DNA of 64,000 nt from Acidimicrobiaceae bacterium (GTDB lineage Bacteria > Actinomycetota > Acidimicrobiia > Acidimicrobiales > RAAP-2), in contig PMLJ01000043.1 of NCBI GenBank assembly GCA_003158855.1, positions 140,338 through 204,337 on the forward strand. Direction: 5' to 3'. The translations under genes and the position numbers were made by a program. Below are positions 16,778-25,125 of this stretch, piece by piece. The notes beneath the pieces were generated by a model. It was not told the DNA's origin. It searched no databases and worked only from the letters and a program-made list of their open reading frames with translations. How positions within the stretch are numbered: position 1 is the first letter of the stretch; each line of letters begins with the position of its first letter.

Positions 16778-16921
16778 CGCTGGCGGAGGGGTGACGTGTT
16801 CGCCGCCGATGAGTTCAGGTAGGCCGGTGCTACCATCCGAATGAAGGCGAGGTATGCGTCCTTTCAACCGCATGCGTGCTGACGATCTCCGTTCAAGTTA
16901 AAGGAAGATGAGGGGCTCCAT

Positions 16922-17266
16922 ATGCTGATGATTCTCAACAGGGCCAACGACATCAAGCCCGAGCCCCTTGACGTGGGAGAGGGGAAGTTTCATCTCGTTG
17001 ATCTCGTGTCCCAGGCCCAGGGCGCCCCAGTTTCGTCAGGAGTAGCCGAGATCTGGAAGTCCGCGCCGGTCGATTTTGACTACGACAACGACTGCGCGGT
17101 GTGCTACATGATCGAGGGCGAGATAACGCTCACCGAGGGTGACGAAAAGGTCAGCTTCCTGCCCGGTGACGTCGTCTACATACCCCAGGCCGAGGGGCTC
17201 GTGGTGCTGTGGGAGACCGACTCGTACGGGAAGTTCTTCTACGTCACCTATCCCCACTGGCGCTGA
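16922..17266 (+). CDS. Single-domain cupin protein (EutQ-like)
   Basis: 114 residues, one cupin barrel with the motifs CYMIEGEITLTEGDEKVSF and LPGDVVYIPQAEGLVV. The usual His ligands are replaced (DNDCAVCYMIEG in motif 1), so metal binding is doubtful, as in EutQ-like acetate-kinase-type or binding cupins. It lies 217 bases before an APC permease on the same strand and may belong to the same catabolic unit. Confidence 0.78.
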   Translation: MLMILNRANDIKPEPLDVGEGKFHLVDLVSQAQGAPVSSGVAEIWKSAPVDFDYDNDCAVCYMIEGEITLTEGDEKVSFLPGDVVYIPQAEGLVVLWETDSYGKFFYVTYPHWR

Positions 17267-17483
17267 GTTGGTGCGGTCGGCCAAGAGCGCGCCGGCCAAG
17301 TGACACGGGATCCTGACGAGAGGATCGAATGGTGCCGCCCAAGGCCCACCTCACTGCCGTGCCCGGGTTGGTTGGGGGCTTCGTTGGCTTCGGTCTTCGC
17401 CGCAGTACATTCCCACAAGATTGCTCATCAACTTGTATATTCCTTACGAAGGACTTCATTGGAAGTTCGCACCAGGGGGAAAT

Positions 17484-19058
17484 ATGACTAACAACGAAGT
17501 TAGCGACGTGAGCGACGCCAGCCACGGCGAAGACGCGCGAATGATTGCGCTTGGTTACCGTGAAGAACTGAAGAGAGTGTTGTCATTCTTCGACAACTTC
17601 TCGGTGGCCTTCAGTTACCTGAGCCCAATGGTTGGGATCTACTCGCTGTACACGCTGGGTCTCGGCACCGGAGGACCACGCTACATCTGGACGATTCCCA
17701 TCGTCGTTGCTTTCATGACTCTGGTGGCTCTGGTCTTTGGCGAACTGGCGAGCGAATACCCGCTCTCGGGCGCGCTCTACCAGTACGGCAAGTACAACGT
17801 CGGACCACGCTTCGGCTGGTACGTGGGCTGGATCTACGGGTTTGCGCTGCTGGCCACCGTCGCATCGGTTGATTCGGGCGCAGTGCTGTACATCGTGGAT
17901 CTGATCAACCTCTGGTTCAAGACCCATCTCAACCCTTCCAATCACCTCACCATCTTCGTGATTGTCGGGCTGTTCTTCATCCTCTCCGGGCTCCTGAACG
18001 GGGTGGGCGCCAAGATCATGGGTCGGGTCGCCAATCTCGGTGTCTACGTCGAAACGATCGGCACCTTCGGCGTCTTCCTGGCCCTCGCGATTCACGGATT
18101 CCATCAGGGATTTGGCTTCCTGTTCACCAGCCAGCACGTGCAAGTCGCCTCCCAAAACGGGTTCGGCGTCAACTTGGCAGGCAACTGGTGGGTGGGAGCC
18201 GCTCTCGTCGCCGTCCTTGCCAATGCGTACATCTTCTACGGCTTCGAGTCTGCGGGTGACATCTCGGAAGAGACCATTGACGCGCACCGAGAGGTGCCCC
18301 GGGCGATGCGAAGCGCCATTCTGTACGGGGGGATCGCTTCCTTCGTCTTGGTGATGGGTCTGCTGCTCGCGACGCCGAAGGCCGGCATCGCGGGCGTGGT
18401 CTCGGGAGGCATTCCGGTGGTCCTCGGGCAGCTGCCGAGTTACATCACGGACTTCTTCCTCGTCATGGTCGTCATTGCCTTCTTCAGCTGTGGCACGGCG
18501 GTTCAGGGAGCGGGAGCGCGCGTCGCCTACGCGTTGGCTCGTGACGGCGCACTGCCCGCGAGCAACTGGGTGAAGAAGGTGTCGCCGAAGTTCAAGACGC
18601 CGGCGAACGCGGTCCTGATCGGAGTCATTGTTCCGTTCCTCTTCATGCTGCTGGTTCTGGTCAACCCGACCAAGCCAGTCCACATCCTCTGGTTCTACTA
18701 TCCGGCCAACGTCAACGCCCTGTACGCGCTGGTGTCGTTCGGGGTGTCGGGGATCTACCTCTCGTTCTTCCTCACGGTGCTTGGATCATTCATCGCCCGC
18801 CGGCGCGGCTGGAAGCCGAGCGGGTCCTTCACGCTCGGCAAGTGGGGCATGCCCGTCACGGTCACCGGCATGACGTACTTGCTGGTGATGTTCGTCAACA
18901 TCTGTTGGCCGAGCTCTCTGGCGAGCGGTCGCGCGCTCTTCAACTACGGATGGATCACGCTGCTCGTCATGGCGATCATCGTAATAGTCGGAGCACTGTA
19001 CGAGGTCATCGTGCGTCCGGATCGCAAGATTGCCAAACATCGCATTGAGCAAAGTTAG
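17484..19058 (+). CDS. APC-superfamily amino acid/amine permease
   Basis: 524 residues, about 12 membrane segments. It shows APC features: FSVAFSYLSPMVGIYSLYTLG in segment 1, GELASEYPLSGALYQYGKYN in segments 2-3, and YGFESAGDISEETIDAHREVP, the substrate-coupling loop after segment 6. The start at 17484 is chosen for AGGGGGA 5 bases upstream; an upstream in-frame start would add an unrelated 21-residue leader. Transport substrate unknown; the neighbouring MocR/aminotransferase genes make an amino acid or amine likely. A terminator hairpin follows immediately. Confidence 0.9.
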   Translation: MTNNEVSDVSDASHGEDARMIALGYREELKRVLSFFDNFSVAFSYLSPMVGIYSLYTLGLGTGGPRYIWTIPIVVAFMTLVALVFGELASEYPLSGALYQYGKYNVGPRFGWYVGWIYGFALLATVASVDSGAVLYIVDLINLWFKTHLNPSNHLTIFVIVGLFFILSGLLNGVGAKIMGRVANLGVYVETIGTFGVFLALAIHGFHQGFGFLFTSQHVQVASQNGFGVNLAGNWWVGAALVAVLANAYIFYGFESAGDISEETIDAHREVPRAMRSAILYGGIASFVLVMGLLLATPKAGIAGVVSGGIPVVLGQLPSYITDFFLVMVVIAFFSCGTAVQGAGARVAYALARDGALPASNWVKKVSPKFKTPANAVLIGVIVPFLFMLLVLVNPTKPVHILWFYYPANVNALYALVSFGVSGIYLSFFLTVLGSFIARRRGWKPSGSFTLGKWGMPVTVTGMTYLLVMFVNICWPSSLASGRALFNYGWITLLVMAIIVIVGALYEVIVRPDRKIAKHRIEQS

Positions 19059-19061
19059 GTG

Positions 19062-19100
19062 CAGCCGGTAGTCCGGGGCGGCGCCTCGGACTACCGGCTG
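19062..19100. terminator. Bidirectional terminator between convergent permease and MocR genes
   Basis: Perfect 14-bp stem: CAGCCGGTAGTCCG at 19062-19075 and its complement at 19087-19100, with an 11-base loop. It begins 4 bases after the permease stop and lies 66 bases from the end of the converging mocR-type gene, so it can serve both. Confidence 0.75.
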
Positions 19101-19165
19101 GTAGAAGTTGGAAGGTGCCTCGTCGTGGGCTCTACGGCAAGGAACCTTCTCATTTCGAGGGTGGC

Positions 19166-20509
19166 TTACCGCGGCCCCCAAGTCGGGGCTGCCAACGAGG
19201 CATCGCGAAGATTCGATGCCAGTTCTTCGAAATCCCGGTTCACCGAAGACACCGTGACCCGCAGATGGTCCGCGCCATCGACCTTGGTCGCAAACGGACC
19301 TCCGGCGGCAACTGCCACGCCCCTGCTCGCCAGGGACAACATTGCGGCAGTCTCGTGTTCCACGGGCAACCAAATATTCAAGCCGTCGGCTCCAATCGTG
19401 GTGACGTGAAGTCGGTTGAGTTCGGCTACGACGCTCGCGCGACGCTCGGCATAGATGCCCTTGGCGCGCGAGACTTGGGCGATGGTCTCTGGTCTCTTCA
19501 ACAGATCGAGCAAGAGTGACTGCAGAAGCCGGCTGGTCCAACCCTGGCCAAGCATTCGTCGCTCGATGATTGCGTCCATGAGACCGGCCGGTCCACTCAC
19601 CGCCGCCAACCGCAGATCAGGGCCATGCGATTTTGAGAAGCTTCGAATATGCACGGCGCGATCGGGAAGCCACTGACCCAAGCTGATTGGTGCCCTTAGG
19701 GAGATCGATCCCGCCGAGTCGTCCTCGATGATCCAGCCCGACCAAGGCGAGAGCACGGCCGAGAGGGCCTTCGCGCGACGCGTGCTCATGGACACGCCGG
19801 TCGGATTGTGGCTGCGGGGTTGCAGCAAGAGGGTCTTCGCTCCCGACGCCAGGGCCGCGTCGAGCTGCTCGGGAAGGATCCCCTCGTCATCAACATCGAC
19901 ACCGATCGTGCGTGCACCGAGGGCATCCAGGAGATCAAGAAACGGAGGGAATGTGGGGTGCTCGACAATGACGGCGTCGCCAATTCGTATCAAATGGCTG
20001 GCCACCTGGTCGATGGCGTCCATCGCGCCGTCAACGATCGTGAGTCGATCTGGCTGATAGGGCCAGTCCGCTAGCAGAACGTCCTTCAGCTCCGGCAACA
20101 TCGGATCGTCCAGGTAGTTCTGTTGCCACGACGGGCGCAGGTTGCGAAGAGCCGCGCTGAGGTCCGGCAGCAGTGCCGCGTCGGGAATCCCCGACGACAG
20201 GTCCAGCCCCGTCGAACTCTCGTGTTGCAGGGCTCGTCGATAGCGGGTCGGACCGGGGTTGGCGAGACTTGAGACCGTCGTCCCTCTTCGTCCGTCCGTT
20301 CTGATGACGCCCGCTCGAAGCAGCAGGTTCCACGCAGTGCTCACCGTGCTCGGCGACATCTCGAGCGATGCGGCGACCGTTCGAATCGGCGGCAACTTGG
20401 TGTCTGGTTTCAGAAGGCCACCGCCGATCGCGCCGCTCACGGCTTCGGCGAGGGCGCGACCCGTTCGAGCCTTGAGCTGTGCTCCGATGACTTCGACTGC
20501 ATTGACCAT
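19166..20509 (-). CDS. MocR-type regulator (GntR HTH fused to aminotransferase-like domain)
   Basis: 447 residues. The N-terminal winged helix (about 1-75: LPPIRTVAASLEMSPSTVSTAW) is followed by a class I aminotransferase-fold domain with VEHPTFPPFLDLLDALGART, a YxxP-like HNPTGVSMS stretch and SFSKSHGPDLRLA, whose Lys is the expected PLP site. MocR proteins such as GabR sense amines through PLP and switch aminotransferase/semialdehyde-dehydrogenase genes, exactly the genes divergent from it here. The start at 20509 is supported by a -10 box at 20521-20516 placed so that transcription starts on the ATG (leaderless). Confidence 0.92.
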   Translation of the reverse strand: MVNAVEVIGAQLKARTGRALAEAVSGAIGGGLLKPDTKLPPIRTVAASLEMSPSTVSTAWNLLLRAGVIRTDGRRGTTVSSLANPGPTRYRRALQHESSTGLDLSSGIPDAALLPDLSAALRNLRPSWQQNYLDDPMLPELKDVLLADWPYQPDRLTIVDGAMDAIDQVASHLIRIGDAVIVEHPTFPPFLDLLDALGARTIGVDVDDEGILPEQLDAALASGAKTLLLQPRSHNPTGVSMSTRRAKALSAVLSPWSGWIIEDDSAGSISLRAPISLGQWLPDRAVHIRSFSKSHGPDLRLAAVSGPAGLMDAIIERRMLGQGWTSRLLQSLLLDLLKRPETIAQVSRAKGIYAERRASVVAELNRLHVTTIGADGLNIWLPVEHETAAMLSLASRGVAVAAGGPFATKVDGADHLRVTVSSVNRDFEELASNLRDASLAAPTWGPR

Positions 20510-20515
20510 TTTGTA

Positions 20516-20561
20516 ACAATACAATAAGTGACTTGACTGGTCAACTATTGGTACGTAATGT
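20516..20561. promoter_or_regulatory. Face-to-face promoters sharing a 12-bp palindrome; both transcripts leaderless
   Basis: The palindrome TTGACTGGTCAA (20533-20544) supplies both -35 boxes. Plus strand: TTGACT at 20533-20538, 17-base spacer, TAATGT at 20556-20561, predicted start at the A of ATG 20568. Minus strand: TTGACC at 20544-20539, 17-base spacer, TATTGT at 20521-20516, predicted start at the A of ATG 20509. Neither gene has a ribosome binding site upstream. Binding of the MocR protein here would affect both directions. Confidence 0.7.
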
Positions 20562-20567
20562 TGCGGC

Positions 20568-22058
20568 ATGACCTATCGAATCTCACACTGGATCAACGGG
20601 CAACACGTTCAAGGAATCTCTGGTTCCACATCGCCGGTATTCAATCCTGCAACCGGTGAGCACATCGGCGATGTTGACTTGGCCGCGGCGTCTGAAGTCA
20701 ACACGTTGATTGCCAGCGCCCGAGCCGCGGCGGAGTCATGGAAGGAGAGTTCCCTCTCGCAGCGAGCGAGCGTGCTGTTCGCCTTTCGTGAACTGCTCCA
20801 TCGCCGGAGCGACGACCTCGCTCAAATAGTGACGAGAGAGCACGGCAAGGTATTGAGTGATGCTGCTGGAGAGATCGCTCGGGGACTCGAGAACATCGAG
20901 TTCGCCACGTCAGTTCCCCAGCTCCTGAAGGGTGGCCACTCCGCCCAAGCCTCGCGTGGCGTGGACGTGTATTCCATTCGCCATCCGCTCGGGGTGGTAG
21001 CGGGAATCACTCCCTTCAACTTTCCCGTCATGGTTCCGCTCTGGATGTGCGGCACCGCGATCGCGTGCGGCAATGCCTTCGTCCTGAAGCCCAGCGAGAA
21101 GGACCCCTCGGCGTCCTTGTTCCTCGCCGAGTTGTGGAAGGAAGCTGGACTTCCCGACGGTATCTTCTCGGTCCTTCAAGGTGACAAGTCCGCGGTGGAC
21201 GCATTGATAGACCATAAGGACGTGGCGGCGCTCAGTTTCGTTGGTTCCACGCCGGTCGCCAAGTACATCTACGAGGCGGGCACGGCGCGAGGCAAGCGCG
21301 TCCAGGCCTTGGGCGGTGCCAAGAATCACATGCTGGTCCTGCCCGACGCCGACGTGGAGATGGCAGCGGACGCCGCGGTCTCGGCCGGCTACGGCGCCGC
21401 CGGAGAACGATGCATGGCGATCTCGGTGGTCGTCGCGGTGGGCGACATCGGTGACGCACTCGTTGAGGCGATCGCGAGCCGTCTCCCGCATCTGACCACC
21501 GGCCCGGGCATCGATCCCTCGAGCGAGATGGGCCCGCTCATCACCGAACAGCACCGTGACCGCGTAGCCGGGTACATTGACGCCGGTTCTCGCGAGGGTG
21601 CTGAAGTTGTCGTCGACGGTCGCGATGCGAAATTCCCGGACGTCGGCTTCTTCCTGGGCGCGACACTGCTCGACAAGGTTGAGCCCGGAATGACGGTGTA
21701 CCAGGATGAAATCTTCGGCCCGGTCCTCTCGGTGGTTCGACGTGAAACCTTCAACGAAGCGATCGAGCTCGTGAATTCGAATCCCTTCGCCAACGGAACG
21801 GCGATCTTCACCCGCGACGGAGGGGCGGCGCGCAAGTTCGAGCAGGCAGTTGAGGTGGGCATGGTGGGGATCAACGTGGCCATCCCGGTTCCCGTCGCCT
21901 ACTACTCCTTTGGCGGCTGGAAGGGCTCGCTCTTCGGTGACAATCACATGTACGGACCCGAAGGGGTCGCATTCTTTAGTCGAGGAAAAGTCGTGACGTC
22001 GCGCTGGCCCGATCCGGCAACCTCGACGATCGACCTCGGCTTTCCCCGCACCCGCTAG
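20568..22058 (+). CDS. mmsA: CoA-acylating methylmalonate/malonate-semialdehyde dehydrogenase
   Basis: Aldehyde dehydrogenase of 496 residues in the MmsA/IolA branch. It has GVVAGITPFNFPVMVPLWM, ALSFVGSTPVAKYIYE, LGGAKNHMLVLPDAD, and the catalytic Cys in GERCMA, all signatures of this CoA-dependent group. It converts malonate semialdehyde to acetyl-CoA (or the methyl homologue to propionyl-CoA) with NAD and CoA. The start at 20568 matches a leaderless promoter. It is the first of three plus-strand genes with two class III aminotransferases, giving an amine-to-semialdehyde-to-acetyl-CoA route, as in beta-alanine degradation. Confidence 0.92.
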   Translation: MTYRISHWINGQHVQGISGSTSPVFNPATGEHIGDVDLAAASEVNTLIASARAAAESWKESSLSQRASVLFAFRELLHRRSDDLAQIVTREHGKVLSDAAGEIARGLENIEFATSVPQLLKGGHSAQASRGVDVYSIRHPLGVVAGITPFNFPVMVPLWMCGTAIACGNAFVLKPSEKDPSASLFLAELWKEAGLPDGIFSVLQGDKSAVDALIDHKDVAALSFVGSTPVAKYIYEAGTARGKRVQALGGAKNHMLVLPDADVEMAADAAVSAGYGAAGERCMAISVVVAVGDIGDALVEAIASRLPHLTTGPGIDPSSEMGPLITEQHRDRVAGYIDAGSREGAEVVVDGRDAKFPDVGFFLGATLLDKVEPGMTVYQDEIFGPVLSVVRRETFNEAIELVNSNPFANGTAIFTRDGGAARKFEQAVEVGMVGINVAIPVPVAYYSFGGWKGSLFGDNHMYGPEGVAFFSRGKVVTSRWPDPATSTIDLGFPRTR

Positions 22059-22086
22059 CAGTTCAAGACTTGATCGGAGAATTGAG

Positions 22087-23457
22087 ATGACGCAAACAGT
22101 GCCAGGTTTCGCTTCGCACGACGAAGAGACCGTCCGCAGTGACGATCGGGCCCACGTGTTCCATTCGTGGTCGGCCCAGGATCTGATCGATCCGCTCCCC
22201 ATCGCGTCGGCGCTGGGCTCCTACTTCACCGACTACGCCGGGAAGAGATACCTCGACTTCTCGTCGCAACTGGTGAACGTGAACATCGGCTACCAGCACC
22301 CCAAGCTCGTCGCCGCCATCGCGGAACAGGCGGGTCGACTCTGCACCATTCAGCCTTCGTTCGCCAACGACGCCCGTAGCGAGGCGGCCCGCCTGATCGC
22401 CGAAGTCGCGCCGCCGGGCCTGGAGAAGGTCTTCTTCACCAACGGCGGCGCCGAAGCCATCGAGAATGCGGTTCGCATGGCCCGTCTTCACACCGGTCGC
22501 AACAAGGTATTCGCGGCGTATCGCAGTTATCACGGCGCGACCGCCGGCGCGATCTCGCTGACGGGCGACCCGCGACGGTGGCCGTCGGAACCGGCGATAC
22601 CCGGAGTCGTTCACTATTGGGGACCGTATCTCTATCGCTCGGCTTTCTACTCACAGAGCGAAGAGGAGGAGTCCGTCCGGTCCCTGCAGCATCTGCGCGA
22701 CCTCATCATGGTCGAAGGGCCGAAGTCCGTCGCCGCGATTCTCCTGGAGACGGTCGTTGGCACCAACGGGATTCTGGTTCCCCCGGATGGCTACCTGCAG
22801 GGTGTGCGTGAGATCTGCGACGAGTTCGGCATCGTGATGATTGCCGACGAGGTGATGGCTGGTTTTGGTCGGTGCGGTGAGTGGTTCGCCATCGACCGAT
22901 GGGGCGTGCGACCCGACTTGATCACCTTCGCCAAGGGGGTGAACTCGGGCTACGTGCCGCTGGGCGGCGTCATAATCTCCGACGACATCGCCTCGACGTT
23001 CTCGAAGAGAGTCTTTCCGGGCGGACTGACCTACTCCGGTCATCCGCTGGCGTGCGCTTCGGCGGTGGCCTCCATCAACATCTTCAAGGAGGAGGGCATT
23101 GTCGAGCACGCCCGCTCACTGGGCGCCGACACCATCGGGCCGGGTTTGGAGAAGCTCGCACTCAAGCACCCTTCCGTTGGTGAGGTGAGGGGGCTCGGAG
23201 TGTTCTGGGCCATCGAACTGGTCCGCAATCGTGAAACCCGCGAGCCGCTGGTTCCGTTCAACGCCGCCGGCCCCGAGGCCCTTCCAATGCAGGAGTTCGC
23301 GTCATCGTGCAAGGAATCCGGTCTCTGGCCATTCGTGCATTTCAACCGGACTCACGTCGTGCCGCCGTGCACGACTTCGGTGGAGGACGTTCAAAAGGGT
23401 CTGGACATCCTCGACGACGCACTCGACGTCGCCGATCGCTATTACGAGGGAGAGTAG
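22087..23457 (+). CDS. Class III aminotransferase, taurine/beta-alanine type
   Basis: 456 residues, fold type I PLP enzyme. The block YLDFSSQLVNVNIGYQHPK and FFTNGGAEAIENAVRMARLH, then YRSYHGATAG, resemble taurine:2-oxoglutarate aminotransferases and their actinobacterial relatives. The PLP Lys lies in LITFAKGVNSGYVPLGG and the Asp in MIADEVMAGFGR. It starts 28 bases after mmsA. Taurine, beta-alanine or another omega-amine would give an aldehyde; pairing with MmsA favours beta-alanine to malonate semialdehyde. Exact amino donor unknown. Confidence 0.9.
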   Translation: MTQTVPGFASHDEETVRSDDRAHVFHSWSAQDLIDPLPIASALGSYFTDYAGKRYLDFSSQLVNVNIGYQHPKLVAAIAEQAGRLCTIQPSFANDARSEAARLIAEVAPPGLEKVFFTNGGAEAIENAVRMARLHTGRNKVFAAYRSYHGATAGAISLTGDPRRWPSEPAIPGVVHYWGPYLYRSAFYSQSEEEESVRSLQHLRDLIMVEGPKSVAAILLETVVGTNGILVPPDGYLQGVREICDEFGIVMIADEVMAGFGRCGEWFAIDRWGVRPDLITFAKGVNSGYVPLGGVIISDDIASTFSKRVFPGGLTYSGHPLACASAVASINIFKEEGIVEHARSLGADTIGPGLEKLALKHPSVGEVRGLGVFWAIELVRNRETREPLVPFNAAGPEALPMQEFASSCKESGLWPFVHFNRTHVVPPCTTSVEDVQKGLDILDDALDVADRYYEGE

Positions 23458-23655
23458 AGGAGAAACCGCGACCTCTCCTGCCGTAGAGGGGCGCCTTGAC
23501 CGTGCGCAGTGAGTGTGACGTGGAGGGTGGTCGTGCGAATGCGTTTCGATGGATCGAGGCATTCGCCGGTTCACGAACGGGCGCCGAGACGTCTCGCGGC
23601 AGCCGCCGCTGCGCTCGGCCCGTCCGTATCAGCTTCCGAGAAAGGGAAGACCAAT

Positions 23656-24963
23656 ATGACATCACCACACTCCGAACTCCTGAGCCGTCATCGCAAGGTG
23701 ATGCCGAGCTGGCTCTCGTTGTACTACGACGAACCGCTTGAACTGGTCAGCGGCGAGGGTCGCCACGTCTGCGACGGGCAAGGAACGAGTTACCTCGATT
23801 TCTTCGGCGGAATCCTCACGACCAGCACCGGCTACAACGTGCCCGAAGTCGTCGACGCCATCCGGGAGCAGGCCGGGAAGATGTTGCATACGTCGACTCT
23901 GTATCTCATCAGACCAATGATCGAACTGGCTGAACGCATCGCCGAGCTGTCAACCATTCCAGATGCGAAGGTCTTCTTCGTCAGTTCGGGAACCGAAGCG
24001 GTGGAGACGGCCCTCATGCTTTCGTGCTCCGCACGCGAATCGAATCAGGTACTGGCACTACGCAACAGCTACCACGGTCGCTCACTCACCGCGATGTCGG
24101 TGACTGGCAACCGGTCGTGGTCGCCGTCCAGCTTGAGCCCGCTCAACGTGAGCTTCGTGCAAAATGGGAGCCGGCTGCGCAGTCCCTTCGGCCATCTCTC
24201 GGATGAGGAGTTCACCAACGCGTGCGTTCGCGACCTGCGTGACGTCATCGAGACCACCACGTCGGGTGATGTGGCCTGCATGATCGCCGAACCTATCCAG
24301 GGAGTCGGGGGATTCGTGGTACCGCCCGACGGGTTCTTCGCCGCAATGAAGGCAGTGCTCGACGAGTACGGCATCCTCTTCATCTCCGATGAGGTCCAGA
24401 CCGGTTGGGGTCGGACCGGAGAGCACTTCTGGGGCTTCCAGGCCCACGACATCCGACCCGACCTCCTCACCTTCGCCAAGGGCCTGGGCAACGGACTCGC
24501 CATCGGTGGCGTGGTCGGGCGGGCCGAGTTGGTCGATTCTGTGCGGGCGAGTTCGATTTCAACGTTTGGAGGGAACCCGCTCTCGAGCGCCGGAGCGCTG
24601 GCCAACCTCGACTACATCCTCTCGCATGACCTTCAGGCCAACGCGTTGAAGGTGGGCAATTATCTCCGAGGCCAGATCCGGGCTAACTGCGACGAACTGG
24701 GAGTGGTCGCAGAGATACGAGGGAAAGGCCTGATGATCGGGGTTGAACTGGTCGGACCCGGGACGCTCGTTCCGAACCCGCAGGCCGCCCAGTTGGTGCT
24801 CGAGACATGCCGACTCGGCGGGCTCTTGATTGGCAAGGGCGGCCTCCACAACAACGTGTTGCGTATTGCTCCGCCCATGAGCGTCACGATGGAAGAGGCG
24901 GACACCGCTCTTGACGTGCTCACCCAGGCGCTGCACGACGCCGATCGAACCGCCCAGGGATAG
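23656..24963 (+). CDS. Class III aminotransferase (AGXT2/4-aminobutyrate type)
   Basis: 435 residues. It shows VFFVSSGTEAVETALML, RNSYHGRSLTAMSVTGN, the Asp in LFISDEVQTGWGRTG and the PLP Lys in LTFAKGLGNGLAIGG. The N-terminus and SFGGNPLSSAGA region resemble alanine-glyoxylate/beta-alanine aminotransferases. The start at 23656 is chosen because homologous sequence begins there; an in-frame extension back to 23509 is Arg-rich and unrelated. 198 bases separate it from the previous aminotransferase. Two aminotransferases in one unit may serve two amine substrates or successive steps. Confidence 0.9.
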   Translation: MTSPHSELLSRHRKVMPSWLSLYYDEPLELVSGEGRHVCDGQGTSYLDFFGGILTTSTGYNVPEVVDAIREQAGKMLHTSTLYLIRPMIELAERIAELSTIPDAKVFFVSSGTEAVETALMLSCSARESNQVLALRNSYHGRSLTAMSVTGNRSWSPSSLSPLNVSFVQNGSRLRSPFGHLSDEEFTNACVRDLRDVIETTTSGDVACMIAEPIQGVGGFVVPPDGFFAAMKAVLDEYGILFISDEVQTGWGRTGEHFWGFQAHDIRPDLLTFAKGLGNGLAIGGVVGRAELVDSVRASSISTFGGNPLSSAGALANLDYILSHDLQANALKVGNYLRGQIRANCDELGVVAEIRGKGLMIGVELVGPGTLVPNPQAAQLVLETCRLGGLLIGKGGLHNNVLRIAPPMSVTMEEADTALDVLTQALHDADRTAQG

Positions 24964-25030
24964 AGAGCTGAGCCAGCGGGCGGCTCGTGAATTGCATCAG
25001 CCACTGGAGCGACGCCAAGGGCCGGTGTCC

Positions 25031-25047
25031 ACCACCTCTTCGGTGGT
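25031..25047. terminator. Short hairpin between convergent genes
   Basis: ACCACC and GGTGGT enclose a 5-base loop, between the aminotransferase stop and the end of the converging pucR-type gene. Short and weak on its own, but in the expected place for a bidirectional terminator. Confidence 0.35.
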
Positions 25048-25125
25048 TGGGACAGTTCGTTCTTCGCCGACCTGACGTTCGCGGACATGCCGGCGTGCGG
25101 CTCGACACCGCAGGCAAGGCGACGA

